31,990 nucleotides of DNA. It comes from an uncultured Porphyromonas sp. GTDB lineage: Bacteria; Bacteroidota; Bacteroidia; Bacteroidales; Porphyromonadaceae. Position numbers and translations under genes: made by a program. Below the pieces are notes generated by a model. It had not been told where the DNA came from, searched no databases, and worked only from the letters and a program-made list of their open reading frames with translations. The DNA is taken from assembly GCA_943912835.1 (NCBI GenBank), contig CALTVJ010000011.1, positions 1-31,990 of the forward strand, read 5' to 3'. This document shows, one piece after another, positions 1-8,254 of the stretch; positions within the stretch are counted from its first letter, which is position 1; every line of letters starts with the position of its first letter.

Positions 1-21
1 AAAGATTACATTCATAACTAA

Positions 22-57
22 ACAAGGCCGTATATCCATTAAGAACATACAGCCTTG
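22..57 (-). terminator. Probable terminator of the tRNA-Leu gene
   Basis: An inverted repeat pairs positions 22-28 with 52-58 and, after one mismatch, 30-33 with 47-50. Read on the minus strand it begins directly at the tRNA 3' end and is followed by a short T-rich stretch (TTTAG). The loop is 13 bases. The outermost base pair would use the tRNA discriminator base, so the processed tRNA and the hairpin compete slightly. The T tract is short, so this is a probable rather than certain terminator. Confidence 0.5.
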
Positions 58-141
58 TACCCAGAGCCGGGATCGAACCGGCACGAATTTGCATTCATTG
101 GTGTTTGAGACCAACGCGTCTACCAATTCCGCCATCTGGGC
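58..141 (-). tRNA. tRNA-Leu, anticodon CAA
   Basis: On the minus strand an 84-base cloverleaf can be folded. The seven-base acceptor stem runs 141-135 with 65-59, its first pair being G-U, and the discriminator A is complementary to position 58. The D-arm has the GGTAGA-type loop. The anticodon stem TTGGT/ACCAA encloses the loop CTCAAAC with anticodon CAA, reading UUG codons. A long variable arm typical of class II tRNAs is present, and the T-arm contains GGTTCGATCCC. The 3' CCA is not encoded, since the next bases are CAAGG, so it must be added after transcription. Confidence 0.95.
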
Positions 142-453
142 GATGGTAATAATAAAGCTTCAATCGCTTTTCGACTACAAAGATAGTAATTATTCTTATT
201 TCTACAATACCTACAAGGTTATATAACAAAAGAAATTTCTATAATTTAGTTGATGGATGCCGACCAACCTAAACGAAAGTAATCTCCTAATTGAGTAAAC
301 AATTGTCTTCAGCACTACAAACTATCAGTACCATAAAAATGAGAATACAAACAACCATACTTTATCAAGTAGATAGTCCAGCATTGAAGTCTTAATAGAT
401 AGTAAAATATGTATCTTTACGCCCTAAATGAAACAACAAAGACAAAGTACATA
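142..453. other. Gene-free region between tRNA-Leu and cobJ-cbiC
   Basis: This roughly 310-base AT-rich stretch contains the tRNA promoter (178-207). At 412-419 it has TATCTTTA, a near match to the -7 element, placed to serve the downstream corrin gene, but no TTG at the correct distance (the nearest, 384-386, is 25 bases away). I looked for a cobalamin riboswitch upstream of the corrin gene and saw no B12-box-like conserved core. No credible small gene is visible. Confidence 0.5.
178..207 (-). promoter_or_regulatory. Bacteroidota-type promoter of the tRNA-Leu gene
   Basis: On the minus strand TTG (207-205) is followed after exactly 19 bases by TATCTTTG (185-178), which matches the Bacteroidota sigma-ABfr consensus TTG-N19-TAnnTTTG. 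Transcription would start near 171, giving a leader of about 30 bases before the mature tRNA 5' end at 141. This is the best promoter match I found in the window. Confidence 0.75.
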
Positions 454-1863
454 ATGAGAATAAACAAAATTACGGTAGCTGGGCTTGGACCTGGTGGAGC
501 TGAAGATATAACCCCAGCAGTACTTGAAGCCATAAAAACTGCGAACGTCGTAGTGGGCTACAAATACTACTTCCAGTTTATTGAAAAATATTTGAGTCCC
601 GAAACACTCTGCATCGATAGTGGCATGAAAAAAGAACGCCAACGTGCTGAGCAAGCTTTTAATTATGCTTTAGAGGGAAAAGACGTTTGCGTCATTAGTT
701 CGGGGGACGCAGGGATATATGGGATGGCTCCGCTTATTTATGAAATGAAACGAGATAAGGGGGTTGAAAACATTGAGATTGAGGTTTTACCAGGTATTAG
801 CGCCTTTCAAAAAGCTGCGGGGCTTTTGGGGTGCCCAATCGGACACGACCTTTGTATCATTAGCTTATCGGACTTAATGACTCCATGGCTTCGTATTGAG
901 AAGCGTATTCAAGCGGCTGCTGAGGCTGACTTTGTTACAGCCATCTATAACCCGAAGAGTCAAGGACGGTATTGGCAATTACCTCGCCTTTTGGAAATCT
1001 TTAAATCGTGTCGTAGTCTAGACACGCCTATAGGATACGTTAGACAAGCTGGACGTGAAGAGCAATGTGTCAAGCTGACAACCCTCAGAGACTTTGACCC
1101 CGAGGAGATTGACATGTTTACCGTAATCCTTATTGGGAACTCTCAAAGTTACGTTTGGGACAACCACTTCATAACACCCAGAGGTTACTATAATGAGGAT
1201 AGTCAGGAGGATGTAAAAATCGGACAAAGCATCATGATTGAGAGCTTCCGTACGATTGCATCGGAGATGAAAAATCCTCATGTCCCCCTTGATCATAAGT
1301 GGGCTCTAATACACACAATACACACTACTGCTGACTTTGACATGGAAAACATCTTCTATACAGACGATAAGGCTGTCGAACGTCTTTATGAAGGTGTCCG
1401 TTCGGGAGCGATTAAGACAATTATCACGGATGTCACTATGGTAGCTTCTGGGGTTCGCAAAGGTGCGTTAGAGCGACTTGGTATGGAGGTGAAATGCTAT
1501 CTCCACGACCCAAGAGTAGCAGATATGGCTAGCAGATTAGGTATTACACGCACCCAAGCAGGGATACGCATTGCTGTAGAGGACCACCCGGATGCGATAT
1601 TTGCCTTTGGTAATGCTCCTACCGCCCTAATAGAACTATGTGATTTGATTCGCAAAGGGAAAGCCAAGCCTAGTGGGATTGTTGCGGCACCAGTAGGATT
1701 TGTAAATGTCCAAGAGTCTAAGCATATGGCAATGACTTTTGCTGATATCCCTAAATTAGTAATTAGAGGTCGCAAAGGAGGGAGTAATCTTGCTGCAACC
1801 CTTATAAACTCAATACTCACTTTAGATGATGCTGAGGCTCTACGCCCAGGTCGCGATGTCTAA
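454..1863 (+). CDS. Fused precorrin-3B C17-methyltransferase / precorrin-8X methylmutase
   Basis: This 469-residue protein joins two corrin-ring enzymes of adenosylcobalamin synthesis. Residues 1 to about 245 form the tetrapyrrole (SAM-dependent) methylase, with GLGPGG at 10-15, SSGDAG at 82-87 and VLPGIS at 111-116; this is the CobJ/CbiH step of ring contraction. Residues from about 255 to the end are the CobH/CbiC methylmutase, with the HTTADFD motif at 290-296 whose His290 corresponds to the catalytic histidine, and the conserved ITDVTMVASG and GNAPTAL segments. An in-frame ATG exists at 409, but it lies beside a -7-like element (412-419) and adds 15 residues not typical of the family, so 454 is chosen. 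No other corrin gene is in the window, and a terminator follows. Confidence 0.93.
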   Translation: MRINKITVAGLGPGGAEDITPAVLEAIKTANVVVGYKYYFQFIEKYLSPETLCIDSGMKKERQRAEQAFNYALEGKDVCVISSGDAGIYGMAPLIYEMKRDKGVENIEIEVLPGISAFQKAAGLLGCPIGHDLCIISLSDLMTPWLRIEKRIQAAAEADFVTAIYNPKSQGRYWQLPRLLEIFKSCRSLDTPIGYVRQAGREEQCVKLTTLRDFDPEEIDMFTVILIGNSQSYVWDNHFITPRGYYNEDSQEDVKIGQSIMIESFRTIASEMKNPHVPLDHKWALIHTIHTTADFDMENIFYTDDKAVERLYEGVRSGAIKTIITDVTMVASGVRKGALERLGMEVKCYLHDPRVADMASRLGITRTQAGIRIAVEDHPDAIFAFGNAPTALIELCDLIRKGKAKPSGIVAAPVGFVNVQESKHMAMTFADIPKLVIRGRKGGSNLAATLINSILTLDDAEALRPGRDV

Positions 1864-1890
1864 ACTTGAGTTCTAAATCATTCATAAGGC

Positions 1891-1924
1891 AAGGTAACTA
1901 TCTCACTACAAGGATAGTTACCTT
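1891..1924 (+). terminator. Rho-independent terminator after cobJ-cbiC
   Basis: A perfect 12-base-pair stem (1891-1902 with 1913-1924) with a 10-base loop is followed by the T-rich stretch ATTGTTTCATTTT. It lies 27 bases after the stop codon and isolates the corrin gene from rmuC. Confidence 0.85.
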
Positions 1925-1962
1925 ATTGTTTCATTTTATTCCTATCTGATAGATAAACTCCT

Positions 1963-3291
1963 ATGTTAAGTACTAGCATTATTATCGTTATAGCTTTATT
2001 CATTATTGCCTATCTACTCTACCTCTATTTCCAGAGTCATCTTACCTTACAGCGTCAGACACAAGAGATTGATAAACAGTCCAAAGAGTTAGAGCATAGA
2101 AACCAAGAACTTTTTCGTCTTACACAAGAGCTTACAGAAACAAGAGAAAGAGAACATGAGTACTATGTACAATACAAACTGATAGAGCAAGAAAAAGCCA
2201 TCATCACACAAGCTCTACAAGACAGCAAAGAGCAACAAGCGACAATCAACCAAACCCTTGAAGAACGATTTCGCAGCATCACTACACAAATCCTTGATGA
2301 GCGAGCAGATATACTACACAAACGAAGTGAAGCCAGCATAAACCCACTAAGAGAGGACCTCAAACGCTTCGGAGAGCAGGTACAAAATGCGTATAATAAC
2401 GAGTCTAGAGAGCGACACAGCCTACAAACCGAGATACGCCTACTTGTAGAGCAAAGCAATCGTCTTAGTGTTGATGCTAACAATCTAACCCAAGCACTCA
2501 AAGGGGGTAACAAGGTACAAGGGAATTGGGGAGAGATGATTCTTGAGGATTTACTTACTACGAGTGGACTCGAAGCAGGGAAACATTTTTATCAACAAGC
2601 TCAATATGACGATGAGGAGGCTCACGAGAAACTTATACCCGACGTAGTCGTTCATTTCCCTAATGGTGGACGCCTCGTAATAGATAGCAAAGTCAATCTC
2701 AAAGACTATATGGAGTACGTTAATGCTCCTAATGAAGAAATGAGAGAACATTATGCAAAAAAGCATCTAGAAGCTGTAAGAGCTCAAATACGTCTACTAC
2801 ATAGCAAACATTATAGTCGTGTTGTGGAGGGGGCACCAGACTTTGTTTTGCTATTTATACCCAATGAACCAGCCTATCTTCTCGCGATGCAACAAGCCCC
2901 CACTCTTTGGAGTGAAGCCTATGATAAAAAGATTCTCATCATGAATACAACTAATCTTATGGCTACGCTTAAGATGGCGGAGGAACTATGGAGACGAGAG
3001 CAGCAACACCTCAATATGGAAGAAGTTTTCAAAAAAGTTGGTGACCTATACGACCAATTTCACACCTATGTTGATAGATTGGAGCAAACAGCCAGACAAC
3101 TTGAGAAGGCTCAAGAAATGTTGAGTGATACACGAAAAAGTTTGTCGACGGGCAGGGGGAATGTGCTAAGACGCTTCGAGGAAATCAAAAAAATGGGTGC
3201 CAAGACAAAAAAAGAACTCAAACAGATAGTTGATAAATCTACCATCTTAACTCTAGACGAAGAGGACGAACCTCAAGAAAATTCGTTATAG
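1963..3291 (+). CDS. rmuC: RmuC-family DNA recombination protein
   Basis: The 442-residue protein has an N-terminal membrane segment (about 5-22), then a long, charged, Gln/Glu/Lys-rich coiled coil (about 28-180), then the RmuC domain (about 183-395). Diagnostic segments are GNWGEM at 187-192, PDVVVHFPNGG at 226-236 and DSKVNL at 241-246. The P-D...D-x-K arrangement (Asp227, Asp241, Lys243) resembles a PD-(D/E)xK nuclease core, which agrees with the family's predicted nuclease nature. In E. coli RmuC limits inversion between short inverted repeats, but its biochemical role is poorly defined. The gene is preceded by the corrin-gene terminator and followed 36 bases later by the DUF4301 gene, which has its own -7 element. 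The C-terminus is acidic. Confidence 0.92.
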   Translation: MLSTSIIIVIALFIIAYLLYLYFQSHLTLQRQTQEIDKQSKELEHRNQELFRLTQELTETREREHEYYVQYKLIEQEKAIITQALQDSKEQQATINQTLEERFRSITTQILDERADILHKRSEASINPLREDLKRFGEQVQNAYNNESRERHSLQTEIRLLVEQSNRLSVDANNLTQALKGGNKVQGNWGEMILEDLLTTSGLEAGKHFYQQAQYDDEEAHEKLIPDVVVHFPNGGRLVIDSKVNLKDYMEYVNAPNEEMREHYAKKHLEAVRAQIRLLHSKHYSRVVEGAPDFVLLFIPNEPAYLLAMQQAPTLWSEAYDKKILIMNTTNLMATLKMAEELWRREQQHLNMEEVFKKVGDLYDQFHTYVDRLEQTARQLEKAQEMLSDTRKSLSTGRGNVLRRFEEIKKMGAKTKKELKQIVDKSTILTLDEEDEPQENSL

Positions 3292-3297
3292 ATTTAT

Positions 3298-3305
3298 TAA
3301 CTTTG
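3298..3305 (+). promoter_or_regulatory. -7 promoter element upstream of the DUF4301 gene
   Basis: TAACTTTG matches TAnnTTTG exactly and would start transcription about 15 bases before the ATG at 3328. There is no TTG at the expected -33 distance, so strength is uncertain. Confidence 0.45.
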
Positions 3306-3327
3306 AGTAAACGATGATACAGAAGCA

Positions 3328-4872
3328 ATGAATATAGAGGAACTTTTTACAGAGCAAGATAAAGAGCAGTTACTACAAAGAGGTATATCGCTCACCGAAG
3401 CTTATCAACAAGTACAAGACATACGTCATGGATTCCCTTTTCTTCACATTAAATCTTCGGCCTCATTGGAGCGAGGGATAGTGCGCCTAAGCCGAGAAGA
3501 GGAAGCATACTATATGAATGCTTGGGCTTCTTATCTTGATAATCCAGAAGCTAAGGTTTGCAAGATGATCCCCGCCTCTGGAGCTGCATCTCGTATGTTT
3601 AAAGAGCTATTCTCTTTCCTTGACAGTGAAGAAAATGAGCCTAATAAAGCAGAAGTCCAAAAATTCTTTGACGAACTATCTCACTTTGCCTTTTATGATG
3701 CATTGGGAAGAGTCTGTCTTAGAGCCAAGTGGAAGAGTATCAGCACGCTGCTCGAACAAAAAGAATATAAAAGTATCGTAGATGCTCTACTCTCTGACAA
3801 AGGATTAGGTTATGGTCATCTCCCCAAAGGCATGCTTCTATTTCATAACTATCATAACCGAGCTTGTACTGCTGCTGAGGAACATCTCGTAGAAGGAGCT
3901 CTTTATGCTCGAAATGCTCATGGCAAAGTTCAACTACACTTCACGGTGTCTCAAGAGCATCGTCAAGCTTTCGAGCAAATGTTAGACACAGCTAAATCTT
4001 ATTACGAAGACAAATATGGAGTCTATTACGATATTAGCTACAGTGAGCAAAAGCCTTATACCGATACCTTAGCTCTAACTCCTGAAGGTGAATTATTTCG
4101 CAAGCAAGATGGCTCTCTACTATTTCGCCCTGGTGGCCACGGAGCCCTCATTAGCAATTTATCGGAGTTAGACACTGATATTGTCTTCATCAAAAATATT
4201 GATAACGTAGTTCCTGATCACCTAAAAGCTGAAACTATTATGACCAAAAAGCTACTAGCTGGAATACTTATCAAAGTAAGAGAGCAAATCTATGACTATA
4301 CTCGGCAACTAGAAAAAGGAAAAGCTTCAAACTCTCTACTCTCTGAGATCAGTAACTTTTTACATCAGAGCTTGTGTATTGACACACCAGACATGCTAGA
4401 AGACAGCCCTGAAGAATGGCAAGCTTGGCTACATAGCAAGCTCGATAGACCAATAAGAGTATGCGGTATGGTGGCTAACCTTGGAGAACCAGGAGGAGGA
4501 CCATTCCTTATTAGGGAAGCAGACGGATCTAGCTCCTTACAAATATTAGAGAATAATCAAATCAATATGGCTGACGAAGAGCAAAAACTCTTCTTCGAAC
4601 AAAGTAGTCACTTCAATCCTGTAGACCTTGTATGCTCTCTGAGAAACCACAAAGGCGAAAAATATGATTTGACTCAGTATATCAATCCTCGTACAGCCTT
4701 CCTTGCTCACAAAAGTTTGGAGGGAAGAGAGCTGATTGCTCTAGAGCGTCCTGGGCTTTGGAACGGCTCAATGTATCATTGGACAACAATATTCGTAGAT
4801 GTCCCCATAGAAACCTTTAATCCAGTTAAAGAGGTTAATGACCTACTTAGACCAGAACATCAACCTAACTAA
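3328..4872 (+). CDS. DUF4301 family protein
   Basis: This 514-residue protein belongs to the DUF4301 family, known mainly from Bacteroidota and without an established function. It has no signal peptide or membrane segment and is probably cytoplasmic. Visible motifs are MIPASGAASRMFKEL (80-94), LPKGMLLFHNYH (165-176), RPGGHGAL (267-274), KNIDNVVPDH (289-298) and GEPGGGPF (386-393). The order of a Gly/Ser-rich loop ending in Arg, then a GGHG motif, then an N-x-D-N segment recalls UDP-sugar pyrophosphorylases. That comparison is my inference, not an established assignment. It starts an apparent operon with pepP-like, gamma-carbonic-anhydrase-like and GT90 genes (20-, 9- and 9-base gaps), preceded by its own -7 element. 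Confidence 0.85.
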   Translation: MNIEELFTEQDKEQLLQRGISLTEAYQQVQDIRHGFPFLHIKSSASLERGIVRLSREEEAYYMNAWASYLDNPEAKVCKMIPASGAASRMFKELFSFLDSEENEPNKAEVQKFFDELSHFAFYDALGRVCLRAKWKSISTLLEQKEYKSIVDALLSDKGLGYGHLPKGMLLFHNYHNRACTAAEEHLVEGALYARNAHGKVQLHFTVSQEHRQAFEQMLDTAKSYYEDKYGVYYDISYSEQKPYTDTLALTPEGELFRKQDGSLLFRPGGHGALISNLSELDTDIVFIKNIDNVVPDHLKAETIMTKKLLAGILIKVREQIYDYTRQLEKGKASNSLLSEISNFLHQSLCIDTPDMLEDSPEEWQAWLHSKLDRPIRVCGMVANLGEPGGGPFLIREADGSSSLQILENNQINMADEEQKLFFEQSSHFNPVDLVCSLRNHKGEKYDLTQYINPRTAFLAHKSLEGRELIALERPGLWNGSMYHWTTIFVDVPIETFNPVKEVNDLLRPEHQPN

Positions 4873-4892
4873 CAAAATAAAATAGACAGAAT

Positions 4893-6677
4893 ATGAGAAC
4901 AATAAACGAACGAATAACCTCCCTAAGAGAGGTTATGAAAAAAGAAGGCATCGCTGCTTATATCATACCGTCATCGGACGCACATTTGAGTGAATACACC
5001 CCTGAACATTGGCAAGGGCGTACATGGATTAGTGGATTCACAGGTTCTGCTGGAACGATGTTAATCACACTAAGCCATGCAGCGTTATGGACTGATGGTC
5101 GTTACTTTCTACAAGCTGAAGAAGAACTACAAGGAACTGAAATTATCTTAATGAGAATGGGACTTAAGGAAACGCCCAGTCTCGAAGATTTCCTCATCTC
5201 AAATTTATCCCCTGAGAGCATTGTTTCTGTTGATGGTGCTTGCATATCTTCATCAGAAGCGAAAGAACTATCAGATCGATTATCGGTCAAAAACATCTCT
5301 CTACGCCTAAACATTGACCTTCTACAACCAGTTTGGGCCGATCGTCCAGAAATACCCAAACACAAAATCTTCTCTCAACCTAGTACATATAGTGGGGAAT
5401 CGACAGCAGATCGCATAAAAAACATTAGACATGAGCTCCACAAGTCTGGAGCCAATGCGACAGTAATCACTATGCTGTGTGAGCTAGCTTGGACTTTCAA
5501 CATAAGAGGTTATGATGTTGATTACAACCCTGTTGCTGTAGGATTTGGATATATTGGAGAAAATGAATCTATCTTATTTATGAATGAGGAGAAAATCCCC
5601 GATAGTGTCAGAGCAGAACTTAGAAATAATGGTGTATCCATTCAAGCCTATGAGGCTATTGACCAGTTTGTCGAGAACTTACCTCAAGACATCATTTTGT
5701 ATATCGATCCTAGGCGTACCACAGCTCGAATCAATAACTGTATCCCCCAATATTGCACCACAATACATGGAGTATCTATCCCCACTACACTCAAAGCTAT
5801 CAAGACCCCAACAGAGCTGGAGCACCTCCGTGGCGTAATGAAGCGAGATGGAGTCGCACTTACTAGATTCTTCAAATGGTTTGAAGAGTTTATAGGTTCT
5901 GGTGGAGAAATTAGTGAGTATGATTTAGGAATAAAACTCAATGCATTTAGAGCACAAGGGGATAAATTCTATGGAGATAGTTTTGGGACCATTGCAGGGT
6001 ACAATGGTCATGGAGCTATCATTCACTACAAAGCCGAACCCTCAACGAGTTACACAATCAAAAACGAAGGAGTACTCCTACTTGATAGCGGAGGACAATA
6101 CAACGATGGGACTACCGATATTACACGTATGATTGCTCTATCGGCTCCCAATGAACAACTAAAAAAGGACTATACACTGGTACTTAAAGGACATATTGCT
6201 ATTGCCGAAGCTCAATTCCCCGAAGGGACACGAGGAGGACAATTGGATATCCTTGCAAGAAAAGCTCTGTGGGACAATGGGCTAAACTATGCTCATGGTA
6301 CGGGACATGGTGTAGGGTTCTTCTTGAATGTACATGAAGGACCTCAAAGCATCAGGACGGAGATTAACCCCACGACACTTGAAGTGGGTATGATTACCAG
6401 TAATGAGCCAGGACTATATCGTCCCAATGAGTATGGTATACGTATTGAGAATCTAATTGCGACAGAGGAGAGAGGTACAACACCTTTCGGAAAATTCCTT
6501 GGATTTGAGACCTTAACCCTATGCTATATGGATAGTCGTTTTATTGAACGTAGTTTACTAACAGATAGCGAAATACGTTGGTATAATGATTATCAAGAGC
6601 GTGTATATCAAACTTTAAGTCCAGAATTAACAGAAGAAGAAGCTACGTGGCTTCGCTCTAAGACGAAAGCTATTTAA
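4893..6677 (+). CDS. Xaa-Pro aminopeptidase, M24B family
   Basis: The 594-residue cytosolic metallopeptidase removes N-terminal residues that precede proline. It has the three-domain layout of long, eukaryotic-type aminopeptidase P: a creatinase-like domain (about 5-135), a second creatinase-like domain (about 165-305), the pita-bread M24 catalytic domain (about 312-530), and a short C-terminal domain. All five metal ligands are visible: Asp398 (LLDSGG), Asp409 (GTTDITR), His472 (GTGHGVG), Glu505 (SNEPG) and Glu519 (GIRIEN). His375-type and His481-type active-site histidines are also present, in GAIIH and NVHEGP. The gene follows the DUF4301 gene by 20 bases and precedes the next by 9, so all are likely cotranscribed. 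Confidence 0.95.
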   Translation: MRTINERITSLREVMKKEGIAAYIIPSSDAHLSEYTPEHWQGRTWISGFTGSAGTMLITLSHAALWTDGRYFLQAEEELQGTEIILMRMGLKETPSLEDFLISNLSPESIVSVDGACISSSEAKELSDRLSVKNISLRLNIDLLQPVWADRPEIPKHKIFSQPSTYSGESTADRIKNIRHELHKSGANATVITMLCELAWTFNIRGYDVDYNPVAVGFGYIGENESILFMNEEKIPDSVRAELRNNGVSIQAYEAIDQFVENLPQDIILYIDPRRTTARINNCIPQYCTTIHGVSIPTTLKAIKTPTELEHLRGVMKRDGVALTRFFKWFEEFIGSGGEISEYDLGIKLNAFRAQGDKFYGDSFGTIAGYNGHGAIIHYKAEPSTSYTIKNEGVLLLDSGGQYNDGTTDITRMIALSAPNEQLKKDYTLVLKGHIAIAEAQFPEGTRGGQLDILARKALWDNGLNYAHGTGHGVGFFLNVHEGPQSIRTEINPTTLEVGMITSNEPGLYRPNEYGIRIENLIATEERGTTPFGKFLGFETLTLCYMDSRFIERSLLTDSEIRWYNDYQERVYQTLSPELTEEEATWLRSKTKAI

Positions 6678-6686
6678 TTATAACTT

Positions 6687-7208
6687 ATGGCATATATACA
6701 AGAAGTTAGAGGTTTGAACCCTCAATTCGGAGATAATTGTTTCCTGGCAGTCAATGCCACAATTGTTGGCGACGTCATTATGGGAAATGGTTGTAGTGTT
6801 TGGTTTAATACCGTTATACGAGGTGATGTAAATAGCATTCGTATCGGTAATAATGTCAATATCCAAGATGGGAGTGTTTTGCATACACTTTACCAAAAAA
6901 GTACGATAGAAATTGGGGATAATGTCAGTATCGGACACAATGTAGTGTTACATGGTTGCAAAGTCCACGATTTGGCTTTGGTAGGCATGAGTTCTACAAT
7001 TATGGACGATGCCGTAGTTGGCGAAGGGGCTATTGTGGCAGCTGGTAGTGTTGTGCTCGCAAAGACTGAGATTGGACCTTACGAACTTTGGGCTGGAGTC
7101 CCAGCAAAATTCGTAAAAAAAGTCTCACCAGAACAAAGCAAAGAACTTAACGAACGCATAGCCAACAACTATCAAATGTATGCCTCTTGGTTTGGAAAAC
7201 AAGAGTAA
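6687..7208 (+). CDS. Gamma-class carbonic anhydrase-like hexapeptide protein
   Basis: This 173-residue protein is a left-handed parallel beta-helix built from hexapeptide repeats (about residues 15-140) with a C-terminal helix. It keeps the zinc-site pattern of the gamma carbonic anhydrase superfamily: His66 (VLH), His84 and His89 (SIGHNVVLHGC, spaced by five as in the archaeal enzyme Cam). It also has the RGD segment 46-48 and Gln60. It lacks the acidic loop of Cam, like the YrdA/PaaY group, so carbonic anhydrase activity is uncertain and a general metal-binding hydrolase or lyase role is possible. It sits nine bases from each neighbour, in the middle of an apparent operon. Confidence 0.9.
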   Translation: MAYIQEVRGLNPQFGDNCFLAVNATIVGDVIMGNGCSVWFNTVIRGDVNSIRIGNNVNIQDGSVLHTLYQKSTIEIGDNVSIGHNVVLHGCKVHDLALVGMSSTIMDDAVVGEGAIVAAGSVVLAKTEIGPYELWAGVPAKFVKKVSPEQSKELNERIANNYQMYASWFGKQE

Positions 7209-7217
7209 GTTTGACCT

Positions 7218-8180
7218 ATGAATCTAATGAATCTTTGGCGAAGTGGTAAGAATCCCAAATGGCTTTATTACCTAAAAAACTATGGATTTTATCTCCTGCC
7301 CAAATACTTATTTCGCCAAAGAATCAAGCGTTTAGTAGAAAATCTTGCAGAACGAGAGGACCTTCAATATATTCATGAACGCCTCAATTACTACAACGCT
7401 ATGCCCTGTGCTGCACTCCCCTCAGACTTACCACGTCTGAGGGGACATCAACCGAAGCGTCAAAAGGTTTATTTTTTTGATAGTTATCGCTATACTTGTC
7501 TTTTCCCCCAAGACTATCTTTGGAGCTTTCTTCCTGGGGACATTATCCATGTACCCAACATCCCGACAATCGTAAAAAGTCGCCCTCTCCATGTAGACAA
7601 CCACAATAGTGTATTGATGAAACTGGATAAGGTGCGTCACTTCATCTTTGTTAAAGATGAGAAAAGATGGGGAGAGAAGAGAAATGAAATAATTTTTAGG
7701 GGTAAGGTTTTAGATAAAGAGATCAGACGCAGCTTCATGAAGATGTATTTCAAGCACCCTTTGGTCGATGCAGCTGATGTCGGAAAGCATGCCGATAACG
7801 GATGGCGTGGAGACTACAAAAGTATTGCCGAACATCTAGACTATAAGTTTATTATGGCCTTAGAGGGTAATGATGTTGCTAGTAATCTCAAGTGGATTAT
7901 GTCTTCTAACTCTTTGGCTGTAATGCCACGTCCAAGTTGTGAAACCTGGTTTATGGAGGGGCGACTTATACCTAATGTACACTATGTCGAGATAAAGCCA
8001 GACTTAAGCGATTTAATTGAACGAGTAAAATACTACTTAAAACATCCAGAAAAAGCAGAAGCAATCATTCGTAATGCACAAAAGTATGTCTCGCAATTTC
8101 TAGATGATGAGAGAGAAGATTTAATCTCTTACCTAGTCTTGGATCGTTATTTCGAAAGAAGTGGACAAAAGAAGAAATAA
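7218..8180 (+). CDS. Glycosyltransferase family 90 (CAP10 / LPS-modifying type)
   Basis: The 320-residue protein resembles the GT90 family (CAP10, LpsA and Rumi-like proteins), which transfer xylose or glucose to glycans or proteins. Recognisable parts are the EIIFRG segment (157-162), a D-x-G-K-H/WRGDY region (187-200), and the C-terminal block with KFIMALEGN (210-218), ASNLKWIMSSNS (221-232) and FMEGRLIPNVHYVEI (245-259). There is no clear signal peptide or membrane span, although the N-terminal 35 residues are aromatic and basic and could associate with membrane. Acceptor and donor are unknown; modification of lipopolysaccharide core or O-antigen is the most likely role in this phylum. A perfect hairpin lies inside the coding sequence at 7417-7445. 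Confidence 0.85.
   Translation: MNLMNLWRSGKNPKWLYYLKNYGFYLLPKYLFRQRIKRLVENLAEREDLQYIHERLNYYNAMPCAALPSDLPRLRGHQPKRQKVYFFDSYRYTCLFPQDYLWSFLPGDIIHVPNIPTIVKSRPLHVDNHNSVLMKLDKVRHFIFVKDEKRWGEKRNEIIFRGKVLDKEIRRSFMKMYFKHPLVDAADVGKHADNGWRGDYKSIAEHLDYKFIMALEGNDVASNLKWIMSSNSLAVMPRPSCETWFMEGRLIPNVHYVEIKPDLSDLIERVKYYLKHPEKAEAIIRNAQKYVSQFLDDEREDLISYLVLDRYFERSGQKKK
7417..7445 (+). repeat. Perfect 11-bp inverted repeat inside the GT90 gene
   Basis: Positions 7417-7427 are exactly complementary to 7435-7445, separated by a seven-base loop. The stem is GC-rich (7 of 11 pairs) in otherwise AT-rich surroundings and encodes about residues 67-76. No T tract follows on either strand, so it is not a standard terminator. 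Confidence 0.7.
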
Positions 8181-8208
8181 GAAATACAAGTAAAACTTCA
8201 AATTTTAT

Positions 8209-8216
8209 TAACTTTG
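8209..8216 (+). promoter_or_regulatory. -7 promoter element upstream of ddh
   Basis: TAACTTTG matches TAnnTTTG in the 74-base gap before ddh, giving a leader of roughly 30 bases. No TTG is found at the standard -33 spacing. Confidence 0.45.
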
Positions 8217-8254
8217 TTCTATTAAGTAGAAGTATAATTAAAGCAAATTTTTAG

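Noticed and set aside
142..453. Cobalamin riboswitch expected upstream of the corrin gene
   Set aside because: No B12-box-like core or matching stem arrangement could be found in the leader.
2163..2513. 116-codon minus-strand frame opposite rmuC
   Set aside because: It is rich in Cys, Ser and Arg, the usual result of reading the coiled-coil coding region in antisense, and has no start context.
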